Below, piece by piece: positions 23,399-32,299 of a stretch of 64,000 bases of DNA. The number at the start of each line of letters is the position of its first letter. Position 1 is the first letter of the stretch. Location of the stretch: the NCBI GenBank assembly GCA_015075405.1, contig JABTUK010000002.1:1-64000 (forward strand), read 5' to 3'. Under the pieces are notes generated by a model. The model was not told where the DNA came from, did not search any database, and saw only the letters and a program-made list of their open reading frames with translations. This stretch comes from Anaerolineales bacterium. GTDB lineage: Bacteria > Chloroflexota > Anaerolineae > 4572-78 > J111. A program made the translations under genes and the position numbers.

Positions 23399-24745
23399 AT
23401 GTCAACGAAGCGGACTTTAATAAAAAATGGGTGTGTCCTTACCCTCGACCGGAGTATTGGGAACTTTACCCAAGGCGATGTGTTGATTGAGGGGACCAAA
23501 ATCGCCCAGGTCGGTCCAAATCTGGAAGCGGGTGATGCTGAAATTATTGATGCTGCCAACACGATTGTTATGCCGGGTTTTATTGACACCCATCGCCACC
23601 TGTGGGAAGGGATTTTGCGCAATATCGGGGTGGACGTGCCGCTGGAAGGTGAAATTAGCTATCTGGCCTTTGTGCTGAACACCCTGGCCCCCGCTTACCG
23701 CGCCCAGGATGTTTACGTGGGTAATCTGGTCAGTACGCTGGGGGCCATTGATGCCGGGATTACCACGGTTCTCGATTGGTCTCATATTCAAACCACGCCC
23801 GAGCATACCGATGGAGCCATCCGTGCTCTGCAAGAATCCGGCATGCGGGCAGTCTTTGCTTATGGCCTGCCCTGGTTTGAAGCGCCTAAACCGGAGCACC
23901 CCGACTGGTTCAGGCGGGCGGCCAAGCAGTATTTCTCCTCCAAAGACCAGTTGCTGACGCTGGGGCTGGCGGCTTTTGGGCCGGAATTTAACTCATTGGA
24001 AGGCAACCAGGCCGACTGGGCGCTGGCCCGTGAGTGTGACGCTCGCATCACTGCTCACGTTGGCGTCGGTACCTTTGGCAAACACGGCAAGGTAGGCGAG
24101 GTGGGCAAGGCCGGTCTGTATGGCCCGGACACCACCTTTATCCACTGCACCACTCTGAGCGATGACGAAATTCAGATGATTGTGGATACCGGCAGCACCG
24201 TGACATTGTCTTCGCCGGTGGAAATGATGATGGGCCATGGCATGGTCCCCACCCAGAAATTCCTGGATCGCGGCCTGCGCCCCAGCCTGAGCGTTGACGT
24301 AGAAACCAACGTCCCCAACGATATGTTCACCCAGATGCGCTCGATTATCTCGCTCCAACGCGCTTTGCTCTTTGAGCGAAAATTAGCCGGTGAGGAAAAT
24401 CTGCCGGAGTTTCTGAATGCCCGTGATGTATTGGAATTCGCTACCATCGAAGGGGCGCGGGCCAACGGCCTGGAGCACAAGGTGGGCACCTTGACCCCTG
24501 GCAAAGAGGCCGACATCATTATGCTCCGCACCGACCGGGTCAACGTCTTCCCCATCAACGACCCCATTGGGGCCGTAGTCTGGGGTATGGATACCGGCAA
24601 TGTGGACTCGGTTTTTGTGGCCGGCAAAGCCCTGAAACGTAACGGTCAACTACTGGGGGTGGATTTGGACCGGGTGCGAAAAATGGCCTACGAATCCCGC
24701 GATTATGTAGTGGCGAAGTCAGGTTTTAAACTGCCGACCATTTGA
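23399..24745 (+). CDS. Amidohydrolase-family protein (cytosine deaminase/chlorohydrolase-like)
   Basis: This is a 448-residue metal-dependent hydrolase. It has the fold start LIKNGCVLTLDRSIG, the metal motif DTHRHLWEG (His-x-His replaced by HRH, still two His), ITAHVGVG (His), FIHCTTLSDDE (His), SVDVETNVPND (Asp) and C-terminal GKEADIIMLRTD. This matches the TrzN/AtzA/guanine-deaminase/5-methylthioadenosine-deaminase branch, which removes amino or halide groups from rings. The ring substrate is unknown. It stands between the SDR/bicupin group and the two-component monooxygenase, consistent with ring-compound catabolism. Confidence 0.8.
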   Translation: MSTKRTLIKNGCVLTLDRSIGNFTQGDVLIEGTKIAQVGPNLEAGDAEIIDAANTIVMPGFIDTHRHLWEGILRNIGVDVPLEGEISYLAFVLNTLAPAYRAQDVYVGNLVSTLGAIDAGITTVLDWSHIQTTPEHTDGAIRALQESGMRAVFAYGLPWFEAPKPEHPDWFRRAAKQYFSSKDQLLTLGLAAFGPEFNSLEGNQADWALARECDARITAHVGVGTFGKHGKVGEVGKAGLYGPDTTFIHCTTLSDDEIQMIVDTGSTVTLSSPVEMMMGHGMVPTQKFLDRGLRPSLSVDVETNVPNDMFTQMRSIISLQRALLFERKLAGEENLPEFLNARDVLEFATIEGARANGLEHKVGTLTPGKEADIIMLRTDRVNVFPINDPIGAVVWGMDTGNVDSVFVAGKALKRNGQLLGVDLDRVRKMAYESRDYVVAKSGFKLPTI

Positions 24746-24766
24746 GCCGCTGCCGTCAAGGAATAT

Positions 24767-24799
24767 CTGGAGTCCAAAAGCTGCGCTTTTGGACTCCAG
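24767..24799. repeat. GGAGTCCAAAA palindrome, copy 2
   Basis: A perfect 15-bp stem (CTGGAGTCCAAAAGC and GCTTTTGGACTCCAG) has a 3-base loop. No T-run follows. It lies in the spacer before the HpaB-like gene. Confidence 0.75.
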
Positions 24800-24895
24800 A
24801 CAGCGATTTGGCCCACGGTACTCATGAGGCGGGGACAGGTTGAACCTGATTACCAAACTAAAAGGTTGCTAACAAACATTTAAGGAGGTTTATTT

Positions 24896-26485
24896 ATGTC
24901 TGTTGAAACTCAAGCTAAAGAAGATGTCGTCGCCCGCCCCTATACCGGGGCCGAATACATGGAAAGTATTCGGGATGAGCGGGAAGTGTACATCTATGGA
25001 GAGCGGGTCACAGATGTGACCACCCATCCCGCCTTTCGTAATATGGTGCGAATGGCCGCTCGCCTGTACGACGCCCTGCACGACCCGGCCCGGCAGGGGA
25101 CACTGACTGCCCCCACCGACACCGGCAACGGTGGCATTACCCATCCCTTTTACAAAGCCCCCAAAAGCGCTGATGACCTGGTGGCCTCGCGCAACGCCAT
25201 TGCCGAATGGGCCAGGATTACTTACGGCTGGATGGGCCGCAGCCCCGATTATAAAGCCGCCTTTCTGGCTACGCTGGGCGGTAATGCCGAGTTTTATGAC
25301 CCCTACACCGAAAACGCCCGCCGCTGGTACAAACAGTGCCAGGAAAGCGTGGCCTTTGTTAACCACGCCATCGTCAATCCGCCGGTGGACCGTAACCGCC
25401 CGCTGGACGAAGTCAAAGATGTCTACATGCACGTCGAAGAAGAGCGGGATGACGGCCTGGTGGTTAGCGGGGCCAAAGTGGTGGCGACGACTTCGATGTT
25501 GACCCATTACAACTTTATCGCCAATAATGGCGCCCTGCCCATCAAAACCAAGCCGTTTGCCTTTGTGGCTATGGTCCCGACCAATGCCAAAGGGGTCAAG
25601 CTGTTCTGCCGCACCTCCTATTCTATGGCCGCCGAGGTCATGGGCAGCCCCTTTGATTACCCGCTCTCCAGCCGGCTGGATGAAAACGATGCGATTATTG
25701 TCTTTGACAAGGTTTTTGTGCCCTGGGAAAATGTGTTTGCCTACGGCGATATTGACAAGGTGAACAACTTCTTTCCGCGCTCCGGCTTTTTGCCCCGCTT
25801 TATGTTCCACGGCTGCACCCGTTTGGCCGTCAAGCTCGACTTCCTGGCCGGGCTGATTTTGAAAGGGGTGGAATCCACAGGCGTGGCCGAATTTCGGGGG
25901 GTGCAGGCCAACGTGGGCGAGATTTTGGCCTGGCGCAACCTGTTCTGGTCGCTGACCGAGGCCATGGCTCGCAACACCTCGCCCTGGACCAACGGCAACG
26001 TCTCGCCCAGTTTGGAAGCGGGGTTGGCCTACCGGGTTGTCTCGACCTATGCTTATTCTCGCGTCCGCGAAATTATCGAAAATATCATGGCCAGCGCCCT
26101 CATCTACCTGCCCTCTCACGCCGTAGACTTCAAAAATCCCGATATTCGGCCCTATCTGGACCAGTTTGTGCGCGGTTCCGGTAATTATCAGGCCATTGAC
26201 CGGGTCAAACTGATGAAGTTGATGTGGGATGCCATCGGCACCGAATTTGGGGCCCGCCACGAATTGTACGAGCGCAACTACTTTGGCAACCACGAAAGTA
26301 TCCGCTTTGAAGTCTTGATGGTCGCCGAAGCGATGGGCGCCACCCAAAAATATAAGGGCTTCGCCGAGCAGTGCATGGCCGAGTATGATCTCGATGGCTG
26401 GACCGCGCCGGACCTGCTCAACCCGGACGACATCAACGTGGTCATGAACAAGTTTGCCAAAGACGGCCAGAACGGAAAGCATTAA
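24896..26485 (+). CDS. FADH2-dependent phenol monooxygenase (HpaB/TcpA-like)
   Basis: This 529-residue protein of the 4-hydroxyphenylacetate 3-hydroxylase large-subunit family has an acyl-CoA-dehydrogenase-like fold: [10 protein letters not shown] and VYIYGERV at the start, the flavin-region motif [37 protein letters not shown] and YLPSH near the end. These enzymes use free FADH2 from a reductase to hydroxylate or dehalogenate phenols (HpaB, HadA, TcpA). The reductase is the next gene, and hydroxyquinol dioxygenase and maleylacetate reductase are 7 kb downstream. The product would therefore be hydroxyquinol or a related trihydroxybenzene. 4-hydroxybutyryl-CoA dehydratase, a homologue, lacks this context. 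A strong TAAGGAGG precedes the start. Confidence 0.85.
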   Translation: MSVETQAKEDVVARPYTGAEYMESIRDEREVYIYGERVTDVTTHPAFRNMVRMAARLYDALHDPARQGTLTAPTDTGNGGITHPFYKAPKSADDLVASRNAIAEWARITYGWMGRSPDYKAAFLATLGGNAEFYDPYTENARRWYKQCQESVAFVNHAIVNPPVDRNRPLDEVKDVYMHVEEERDDGLVVSGAKVVATTSMLTHYNFIANNGALPIKTKPFAFVAMVPTNAKGVKLFCRTSYSMAAEVMGSPFDYPLSSRLDENDAIIVFDKVFVPWENVFAYGDIDKVNNFFPRSGFLPRFMFHGCTRLAVKLDFLAGLILKGVESTGVAEFRGVQANVGEILAWRNLFWSLTEAMARNTSPWTNGNVSPSLEAGLAYRVVSTYAYSRVREIIENIMASALIYLPSHAVDFKNPDIRPYLDQFVRGSGNYQAIDRVKLMKLMWDAIGTEFGARHELYERNYFGNHESIRFEVLMVAEAMGATQKYKGFAEQCMAEYDLDGWTAPDLLNPDDINVVMNKFAKDGQNGKH

Positions 26486-26580
26486 GGGAGTAAGGAGTAG
26501 GAAGTAAGGAGTAGGTAGTAGGGAGTAAGGGTAAAGATATAACCCCCTACTCCCTACTACCTACTACCTACTTCCTACTC
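26484..26580. repeat. GGAGTAA heptamer inverted repeat
   Basis: Seven heptamers (AGGGAGT, AAGGAGT, AGGAAGT and so on, 26486-26534) face CCCTACT/ACCTACT units (26544-26580). The TAA stop of the monooxygenase is the first unit's edge, and the array ends at the AGGGAG ribosome-binding site of the reductase gene. Confidence 0.85.
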
Positions 26581-26596
26581 CCGCCAGGGAGACACA

Positions 26597-27142
26597 ATGG
26601 ACGCATCCTCAGAAATCCAGATTGATCCGCGTGAGTTTCGCAACACGATGGGGCGTTTTGCCACCGGGGTAACGGTCATTACTACCGAGGTAGACGGTCA
26701 ACCCCACGGTATGACGGCCAATGGGTTTATGTCTATCTCGTTGGAGCCGCCGTTGGTGCTAATTTCTGTTGGTAACAAGGCCCGCTTAAATAGTTTATTG
26801 CCCCAGAGCCGGCGTTACGGGGTCAGCATTCTGTCGGCGGAGCATGAAATTTACAGCCGCCACTTTGCCGGCCGCCCGGTCGAGGGTCTGCATATTCCGT
26901 TTGTCCGCAAAAAAGATTTGCCGGTGCTGGCCGACTCGATTGCCTGCATTGTCGCCAACGTCGTGGAGATTTTTCCGGGCGGCGACCACACACTCTATCT
27001 GGGTCAGGTGGAATATCTTGAATATCAGGAAGAGCGTCCATTGTTGTTTTACGCCGGCAAATATCGCCAACTCGATTTAACGGCGGAAGAGAAAAAGAGC
27101 TGGGCCGACGACGCAGCCCTGCTTTTCTCCTCAATGTGGTGA
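26597..27142 (+). CDS. Flavin reductase of the two-component monooxygenase (HpaC-like)
   Basis: This encodes 181 residues of the flavin-reductase-like split-barrel family: FRNTMGRFATGVTVITTEVDG, HGMTANGFMSISLEPPLVLISVGN, FGVSIL-type strand GVSILSAEH, and GGDHTLYLGQVE near the end. It supplies reduced FAD or FMN from NAD(P)H to the monooxygenase encoded directly upstream (the pairing of HpaB-HpaC or TcpA-TcpB). It acts in the cytoplasm. Confidence 0.88.
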   Translation: MDASSEIQIDPREFRNTMGRFATGVTVITTEVDGQPHGMTANGFMSISLEPPLVLISVGNKARLNSLLPQSRRYGVSILSAEHEIYSRHFAGRPVEGLHIPFVRKKDLPVLADSIACIVANVVEIFPGGDHTLYLGQVEYLEYQEERPLLFYAGKYRQLDLTAEEKKSWADDAALLFSSMW

Positions 27143-27170
27143 TCCAAATTAAATCAATCGTACTACTCAT

Positions 27171-27312
27171 GCATGTCATTTCGACCGAAGGGAGAAATCT
27201 CCACCGCCTCTGTGACGCTCTGGGGACGCTTTGCCTCGGCCTATGGCCTCGAAACCTGTCCCACCCCTTCGGGTGCGCCGAAGAGCGTGAGCTTGTCGAA
27301 GGATGACATGGA
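27171..27312. repeat. GTCATTTCGA palindromic element, copy 1
   Basis: CATGTCATTTCGACCGAAGG at the left and GTCGAAGGATGACATG at the right bound a 142-base element with inner GC-rich sequence. A related element lies at 40896-40999. It fills most of the spacer before the ABC operon. Confidence 0.7.
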
Positions 27313-27351
27313 GCTGAGTAGTTATAATCTATTGGAGGAAGAGGTAACATC

Positions 27352-28662
27352 ATGAAGAAAGCAACACTGCAAGACGCCCTGGCGCTTTCCCGGCGCGAAT
27401 TTCTCAAACTTTCGGCGGGAACGGTGGCTGCGTTGTCTCTGGCCGGGTGCGCTGTCGGTGGCGGGTCGAGCGCCGGGCGAGCCATCAAAATTGGCTACGT
27501 TACCCCCAAAACCGGCCCGCTGGCGCCCTTTGGCGAGGCCGATGATTTTGTCTTGAGCCAGATGACAAAATTCTTTGAGGGCGGAATTGACGCGGCGGGG
27601 GCCAAACATCCGCTGGAAATTGTGACCAAAGACAGCCAATCTGACCCCAACCGGGCCGCCGAAGTAGCCGCTGACCTGATTTTGAAAGACAAGGTGGATA
27701 TTGTGCTGGTCTCATCCACCCCAGAAACCACCAACCCGGTCTCCGACCAATGCGAGGCCAACGGCGTGCCCTGTATCTCCACCGTTGCCCCCTGGCAGCC
27801 CTGGTTCTTCCGTAAACAGGATGCCGCCGAGAAAGGCTACCAATGGACTTATCATTATTTTTGGGGCCTGGAAGATATTATCGGGGTGTTTCTGGATATT
27901 TGGAACTCCCTGGATACCAACAAAGTGGTCGGCGGGTTGTGGCCCAATGACGGCGATGGCCTGGCCTGGAGCAGCCCCGAAGTAGGCTTTCCGCCGGCCC
28001 TGGAAAAAGCCGGCTACAAGGTGGTTGATCCGGGCCGCTACGAAAATCTCAAAGATGACTTCTCGGCGGAAATTGCCGCTTTCAAAGAAGCGGGTGTTGA
28101 GATTGTAACCGGCGTGATGATTCCGCCCGACCTGGGCACGTTTCTCACCCAGGCCAGCCAGCAGGGGTTTAACCCCAAAGCCTTTACCGTTGGCAAAGCG
28201 GCGCTCTTTCCAGTAGTTGTCGAGTCGCTGCCGGACAATTTGGGCCAGGGCTTAACCACCGAAATCTGGTGGACGCCCAATCACCCCTTCAAATCCTCCT
28301 TGACCGGCCAAAGCGCCAAAGAACTGACCGACGCCTACACCGCCGCCAGCAGCAAACAGTGGACCCAGCCGATTGGTTTTGCTCACTCCCTGTTCGAGGT
28401 CGCCGCCGATGTCCTCAAGCGCACCACTGATATTGATAACCCCGAAGCCATCGTCGAAGCTATCAAAGCAACCAACTTGGATACCATCGTCGGCAAAATT
28501 TCCTGGAGCGGTGGCCCCTTCCCCAACGTAGCCAAAACGCCGCTGGTCGGTGGGCAGTGGCAAAAGGGGGACAAAAACCCGTTTGATCTTGTCATCGGCA
28601 CTAATACAGCCGCCACCAACATCCCCACCGCCGGCTCGATTGAAGCAAAAGCGTGGCCGTGA
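27352..28662 (+). CDS. ABC importer substrate-binding lipoprotein (Tat-type)
   Basis: This 436-residue protein starts with SRREFLKLSAG (twin Arg 14-15) followed by LAGC (Cys33), i.e. a Tat-exported lipoprotein. The mature part is a Leu/Ile/Val-type binding protein: IKIGYVTPKTGPLAPFGEAD, IVTKDSQSDPNRAAEVAADLI, VLVSSTPETTNPVSDQCE, then lobe-2 motifs GVMIPPDLGTFLTQA and FAHSLFEVAADVL. Relatives bind amino acids, amides or aromatic acids. It is the first gene of a complete importer (ATPases 28745 and 29485, permeases 30190 and 31062) and sits after the phenol monooxygenase, so an aromatic or hydroxylated substrate is likely. Confidence 0.88.
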   Translation: MKKATLQDALALSRREFLKLSAGTVAALSLAGCAVGGGSSAGRAIKIGYVTPKTGPLAPFGEADDFVLSQMTKFFEGGIDAAGAKHPLEIVTKDSQSDPNRAAEVAADLILKDKVDIVLVSSTPETTNPVSDQCEANGVPCISTVAPWQPWFFRKQDAAEKGYQWTYHYFWGLEDIIGVFLDIWNSLDTNKVVGGLWPNDGDGLAWSSPEVGFPPALEKAGYKVVDPGRYENLKDDFSAEIAAFKEAGVEIVTGVMIPPDLGTFLTQASQQGFNPKAFTVGKAALFPVVVESLPDNLGQGLTTEIWWTPNHPFKSSLTGQSAKELTDAYTAASSKQWTQPIGFAHSLFEVAADVLKRTTDIDNPEAIVEAIKATNLDTIVGKISWSGGPFPNVAKTPLVGGQWQKGDKNPFDLVIGTNTAATNIPTAGSIEAKAWP

Positions 28663-28666
28663 AACT

Positions 28667-28710
28667 TGATACGTGCGTGATACGTGAAAAGTCACGTATC
28701 ACGTATCACC
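28667..28710. repeat. Short GATACGT inverted repeat
   Basis: TGATACGTGCGTGATACGTG (28667-28686) faces CACGTATCACGTATCA (28693-28708), a minimal two-unit heptamer version of the larger arrays. Confidence 0.75.
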
Positions 28711-28744
28711 CAGGGGAATTTTTCCCGGAGGACCCTTTCTCACC

Positions 28745-29488
28745 TTGACACCCATCCTTGAACTGCGCGGCGTCTCTAAATCCTTTAGGGCGCTGATGGT
28801 TTTAAACGATATCTCCTTCACCCTCGATCCGGGTGAAGCTTTGGGCGTGCTGGGGCCAAACGGGGCCGGAAAAACCACCATGCTCAACCTGATTTCAGGC
28901 GATCTGCCCGTTTCATCCGGGCAGATTCTCTTTCAGGGAGGGGACATCACCCATACGCCGGCTGAGCGGCGCTGTCACCTGGGCATTGGGCGAACGGCCC
29001 AGATTCCGCGTCCTTTTGCCAAAATGACCGTCTTTGAAAACGTTTTGGTGGCGGCCACCTACGGGCGCGGCAAAGGGGAGCGCGATTCCTACGCCCTCTG
29101 CCGCGATATCCTGCGCCAGACGGCCCTATTCGAGAAGCGGGATGTTTTGGGCGGCAGCCTGCGCATTTTGGACCGCAAACGCCTGGAACTGGCCCGCGCC
29201 CTGGCCACCGAACCAACCTTGTTGCTGCTGGATGAAATTGCCGGCGGGCTGACCGACCACGAAGTGGTCGAACTGCTGGAGGTCATTGCCGGTATTCGGG
29301 CCAGGGGTATCACTATTATCTGGATCGAGCATATTGTTCACGCCCTGCTCTCCTCGGTGGATCGAATTTTGGCGATTAATTTTGGGACCAAACTGGCCGA
29401 AGGCTTGCCCCGCCAGGTCATCGAGAGTCCGGAGTTTCAGGAGATTTATTTCGGGGTGGAGAGCGTCCGCCTGGAGGGCAGCCGATGA
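28745..29488 (+). CDS. livG: ABC importer ATPase (LivG-like)
   Basis: This is a 247-residue ABC ATPase: Walker A GPNGAGKTT, Q-loop GRTAQIPRPFAKMTVFENV (the extended LivG-type loop), Walker B TLLLLDEIAGGL and the H-loop IEHIVHAL. The signature region GGSLRILDRKRLELARAL deviates from LSGGQ. Start is TTG 28745, 13 bases after GGAGG. It energises uptake by the permease pair downstream and overlaps the next ATPase by 4 bases. Confidence 0.9.
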   Translation: MTPILELRGVSKSFRALMVLNDISFTLDPGEALGVLGPNGAGKTTMLNLISGDLPVSSGQILFQGGDITHTPAERRCHLGIGRTAQIPRPFAKMTVFENVLVAATYGRGKGERDSYALCRDILRQTALFEKRDVLGGSLRILDRKRLELARALATEPTLLLLDEIAGGLTDHEVVELLEVIAGIRARGITIIWIEHIVHALLSSVDRILAINFGTKLAEGLPRQVIESPEFQEIYFGVESVRLEGSR

Positions 29489-30186
29489 GCGCAGCCCTGA
29501 CGGTTGACAACATCGCCGTTTTCTACGACCAATTTCAGGCCCTTTTTGGGGTCAGTTTGGAGGTTGAGCAGGGTGAGACAGTAGCGATTATCGGGGCCAA
29601 TGGGGCCGGCAAAACAACGCTGATGCGGGCCATCTGCGGGGCGCTGCCCCTGGCCAGCGGACGGATTACCTACAACGGCGAGGTTATTTCAGGGCAGCCG
29701 GCCTATGCGCTCAATCAAAAAGGTATTGTCATGGTCCCCGAAGGCCGCCGCATCTTCCCCAGCCTCACCGTCGAGGAAAATCTGAAAATCGGAGCATATC
29801 GTAATCGGCCCGGTATGTGGACCTTGCAGAAGGTTTACGAACTGTTCCCCTTTCTCAAGGAGCGGGCCAAATTTGGCGGCACCGATTTATCCGGCGGGCA
29901 GCAGCAGATGTTGGCTATCGGCCGGGCGCTGATGAGCAACCCGGCGTTATTGCTGATGGATGAGATTTCGCTGGGCCTGGCCCCGATTATCGTCAAAGAG
30001 CTGTACGAAGTGGTGGCTAAAATTGCCCAGTCGGGGACCACCGTGCTGCTGGTGGAACAGGATGTCGGGCGCGGTCTCAAAGCGGCCAAACGGGTCTACT
30101 GTTTGCTGGAAGGCAAAGTCAGCTTGACCGGAAAACCCGACGAAATCAGTTCGGAGCAAATTTCGCGGGCCTATTTTGGAGTGTAG
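29485..30186 (+). CDS. livF: ABC importer ATPase (LivF-like)
   Basis: This is a 233-residue ABC ATPase of the short LivF type: Walker A GANGAGKTT, GIVMVPEGRRIFPSLTVEENL, signature LSGGQQQMLAIGRAL, Walker B LLLMDEISLGLAP and H-loop LLVEQDVGRGL. The canonical signature contrasts with the degenerate one in the LivG partner, a common asymmetry in this transporter class. It overlaps livG by 4 bases and lies 3 bases from the permease gene. Confidence 0.92.
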   Translation: MSAALTVDNIAVFYDQFQALFGVSLEVEQGETVAIIGANGAGKTTLMRAICGALPLASGRITYNGEVISGQPAYALNQKGIVMVPEGRRIFPSLTVEENLKIGAYRNRPGMWTLQKVYELFPFLKERAKFGGTDLSGGQQQMLAIGRALMSNPALLLMDEISLGLAPIIVKELYEVVAKIAQSGTTVLLVEQDVGRGLKAAKRVYCLLEGKVSLTGKPDEISSEQISRAYFGV

Positions 30187-30189
30187 CCC

Positions 30190-31053
30190 ATGCAAGTGGT
30201 CAATACCATTGTCCAGGGAATTTTATTGGGCAGCCTGTATGCCCTCTTCGGGACCGGACTGTCGTTGATTTTTGGGGTCATGCGCCTGGTCAACCTGGCC
30301 CACGGCGATTTTATTGTGCTGGCCGCCTACCTGGGGCTGCTGGCGGTGGCTTTGGGGCTGCATCCCTTGCTGAGCCTGGTGATTGTTATCCCGGTTTTGT
30401 TTATCCTGGGCGTTTTGCTCCAGCGAGGAATTTTGAACCGGGTTTTGAATGAGGGGCTGATGCCGCCCCTGGTCATTACCTTTGGCCTGTCGGTCTTGGT
30501 GCAGAATGGGTTGCAGTTGGGCTTTTCCGCCGACTCCAAAGATTTGGATGCCGGCGCTCTGGAAACGGCCAGCCTGCATCTGGGCGAAGTAACTATCGGC
30601 GCTTTTCCTTTTATTACCTTTATGACCGCCATTGTTATTTTGGCCGCTTTGCAGCTTTTTCTCAACCGGACTAAACTGGGCCAGGCATTCCGGGCCACCT
30701 CAGACGACCCGGCTACGGCTGAACTGATGGGTATCAACAGCCGCCAAATCTACGGCTGGGCCATGGGCCTATCGCTGGCGATTGTAGCCGTGGCCGGGGT
30801 TTTACTGGGCATTCGCACCAATTTTACGCCTACCATTGGCCCAGCCCGGCTCATTTTTGCCTTTGAAACGGTCATTATCGGCGGGCTGGGCAGTATTTGG
30901 GGCACGCTGGCCGGCGGCATCATTCTGGGGCTGGCCCAAAATATCGGCGCGGCCATTGACCCAACCTGGTTTCAATTAGCCGGACATATTGTCACCCTGG
31001 TTGTGCTGGCGGTCAAACCGAGCGGGCTGTTTGCCCGCACGCGGGACGTATAG
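30190..31053 (+). CDS. livH: ABC importer permease (LivH-like)
   Basis: This 287-residue integral membrane protein has about eight hydrophobic segments. It begins with TIVQGILLGSLYALFGTGLSLIFGVMRLVNLAHGDF, the hallmark of LivH permeases. RATSDDPATAELMGIN and VIIGGLGSIWGTLAGGIILG mark the ATPase-coupling regions. It partners with LivM to form the channel. There is a 3-base gap from livF and a tight gap to livM, indicating one operon. Confidence 0.92.
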   Translation: MQVVNTIVQGILLGSLYALFGTGLSLIFGVMRLVNLAHGDFIVLAAYLGLLAVALGLHPLLSLVIVIPVLFILGVLLQRGILNRVLNEGLMPPLVITFGLSVLVQNGLQLGFSADSKDLDAGALETASLHLGEVTIGAFPFITFMTAIVILAALQLFLNRTKLGQAFRATSDDPATAELMGINSRQIYGWAMGLSLAIVAVAGVLLGIRTNFTPTIGPARLIFAFETVIIGGLGSIWGTLAGGIILGLAQNIGAAIDPTWFQLAGHIVTLVVLAVKPSGLFARTRDV

Positions 31054-31061
31054 GAACATTT

Positions 31062-32060
31062 ATGTCTGAACAAACTATGGCCCTTGCTCAACCATTTCTA
31101 TCACCTGAACGCCGTCTGGCCGTTATTGCCGGCTTCCTCCTGATTATCGCTTTGACCTTGCCCCTCTGGGCCGATTCGGGTATTATGAGAACCCTGGTTG
31201 AATTTATCTACCTGCTGGCCCTGGCCCAAATGTGGAATTTGCTGGCCGGGTACGCCGGCATGGTTTCGATTGGCCAGCAAGCCTGGATTGGTCTGGGTGG
31301 GTACGCCATGATTGTACTGGCCGACGATGTCGGGGTCAATGTGGTTGCAGCCGTTTTTCTGGCCGGATTGGTGGCCGCGCTGTTTGCTTTTCCGACGGCT
31401 CTGCTGGCCTTCCGGCTGCGAGCCGGTTATTTTGCCATTGGCACCTGGGTCATAGCCGAAGTGTTTCGCCTGCTGGTGGCCAGCAGCACCGGCTGGCTGC
31501 AAGGCGAATCGGGCCGCACCCTGGCGGCCGCCGGGGAGTTTGGCCGGGCGGCCCGTGAAAACTGGACCTATCTGATTGCCCTGGTGATTGGCTTTGGCTC
31601 CATTGCTCTGGTCTATTTTCTGATGCGCTCCAAACTGGGGCTGGGCCTAACCGCCATCCGCGACTCGGAAGCGGCGGCGGCCAGCCTGGGCATCAATACC
31701 TATCGCCTCAAACTGATGGTCTTTCTGTTATGCGCCTTTGCCACCGGCGTAATTGGGGCCTTGATCTATCTGACCGTCCTCAACATTCGCCCCTCGGCGG
31801 CTTTCTCGGTCCAGTGGACGGCCTTTATGATCTTTATTGTCGTCATCGGCGGGATCGGCACGGTGGAAGGGCCGATCATTGGCGCGATTGTTTTCTTTAT
31901 TATCAGGGAATACCTCTCCGCTTTTGGCGAATGGTCGTTTATCTTGTTGGGAATTGTGGCGATTGGGCTGATGCTCTTTGCGCCGCAGGGAATTTGGGGC
32001 TTGCTGCACCAACGGTTTGCTTGGGAACTCTTCCCGGTGCGCCGCCGCCTGCCGCCGTAA
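31062..32060 (+). CDS. livM: ABC importer permease (LivM-like)
   Basis: This 332-residue polytopic protein carries LivM motifs: LLAGYAGMVSIGQQAWIGLGGY, LAFRLRAGYFAIGTWVIAEVFRL, GLGLTAIRDSEAAAASLGIN (coupling helix) and VVIGGIGTVEGPIIGAIVFF. It is the last gene of the importer. Immediately after its stop the octamer and heptamer arrays begin. Confidence 0.92.
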   Translation: MSEQTMALAQPFLSPERRLAVIAGFLLIIALTLPLWADSGIMRTLVEFIYLLALAQMWNLLAGYAGMVSIGQQAWIGLGGYAMIVLADDVGVNVVAAVFLAGLVAALFAFPTALLAFRLRAGYFAIGTWVIAEVFRLLVASSTGWLQGESGRTLAAAGEFGRAARENWTYLIALVIGFGSIALVYFLMRSKLGLGLTAIRDSEAAAASLGINTYRLKLMVFLLCAFATGVIGALIYLTVLNIRPSAAFSVQWTAFMIFIVVIGGIGTVEGPIIGAIVFFIIREYLSAFGEWSFILLGIVAIGLMLFAPQGIWGLLHQRFAWELFPVRRRLPP

Positions 32061-32064
32061 TAGG

Positions 32065-32144
32065 GTAGCAAGGTAGCAAAGTTGCAGGGTTGCAGGGTAG
32101 CAAGGTAGCAGGGTAGCAAGGTAGCAGGGTAGCAGGGTAACAAG
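32065..32144 (+). repeat. Ten consecutive GTAGCAAG-type octamers
   Basis: Ten 8-base units run without a break (GTAGCAAG, GTAGCAAA, GTTGCAGG, GTTGCAGG, GTAGCAAG, GTAGCAGG, GTAGCAAG, GTAGCAGG, GTAGCAGG, GTAACAAG), starting 5 bases after the livM stop. No complementary arm is present here. The following heptamer array belongs to another family. Confidence 0.92.
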
Positions 32145-32161
32145 AGTATAATGTTATTAAT

Positions 32162-32280
32162 TACTGACCACTGACTACTGGCTACTGACCACTGACTTCT
32201 GACTACTGACTACTGACTACTGACCACTGACTACTGACTACTGATTACTGACTTCTGATTACTGACTTCTGATTACTGGC
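32162..32280 (+). repeat. Seventeen consecutive TACTGAC-type heptamers
   Basis: Seventeen 7-base units (TACTGAC, CACTGAC, TTCTGAC, TACTGAT, TACTGGC and so on) run without interruption and end 20 bases before the ATG of the next gene. Substitutions fall mainly at positions 1, 2, 6 and 7 of the unit, and CTG stays constant. Confidence 0.92.
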
Positions 32281-32299
32281 TGTTGTGGGGTAAACACCG

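Noticed and set aside
24767..24799. Terminator after the amidohydrolase gene
   Set aside because: The stem is perfect but there is no T-run on either side, and the same palindrome recurs in other spacers.
24890..26482. A 530-codon open frame on the minus strand
   Set aside because: It is the exact mirror of the phenol monooxygenase gene, with Gly/His/Val-rich composition typical of an antisense frame in GC-rich DNA and no recognisable motifs.
32162..32280. Could the heptamer tract be a CRISPR array?
   Set aside because: Units are 7 bases with no spacers and there are no cas genes. It is a tandem array.
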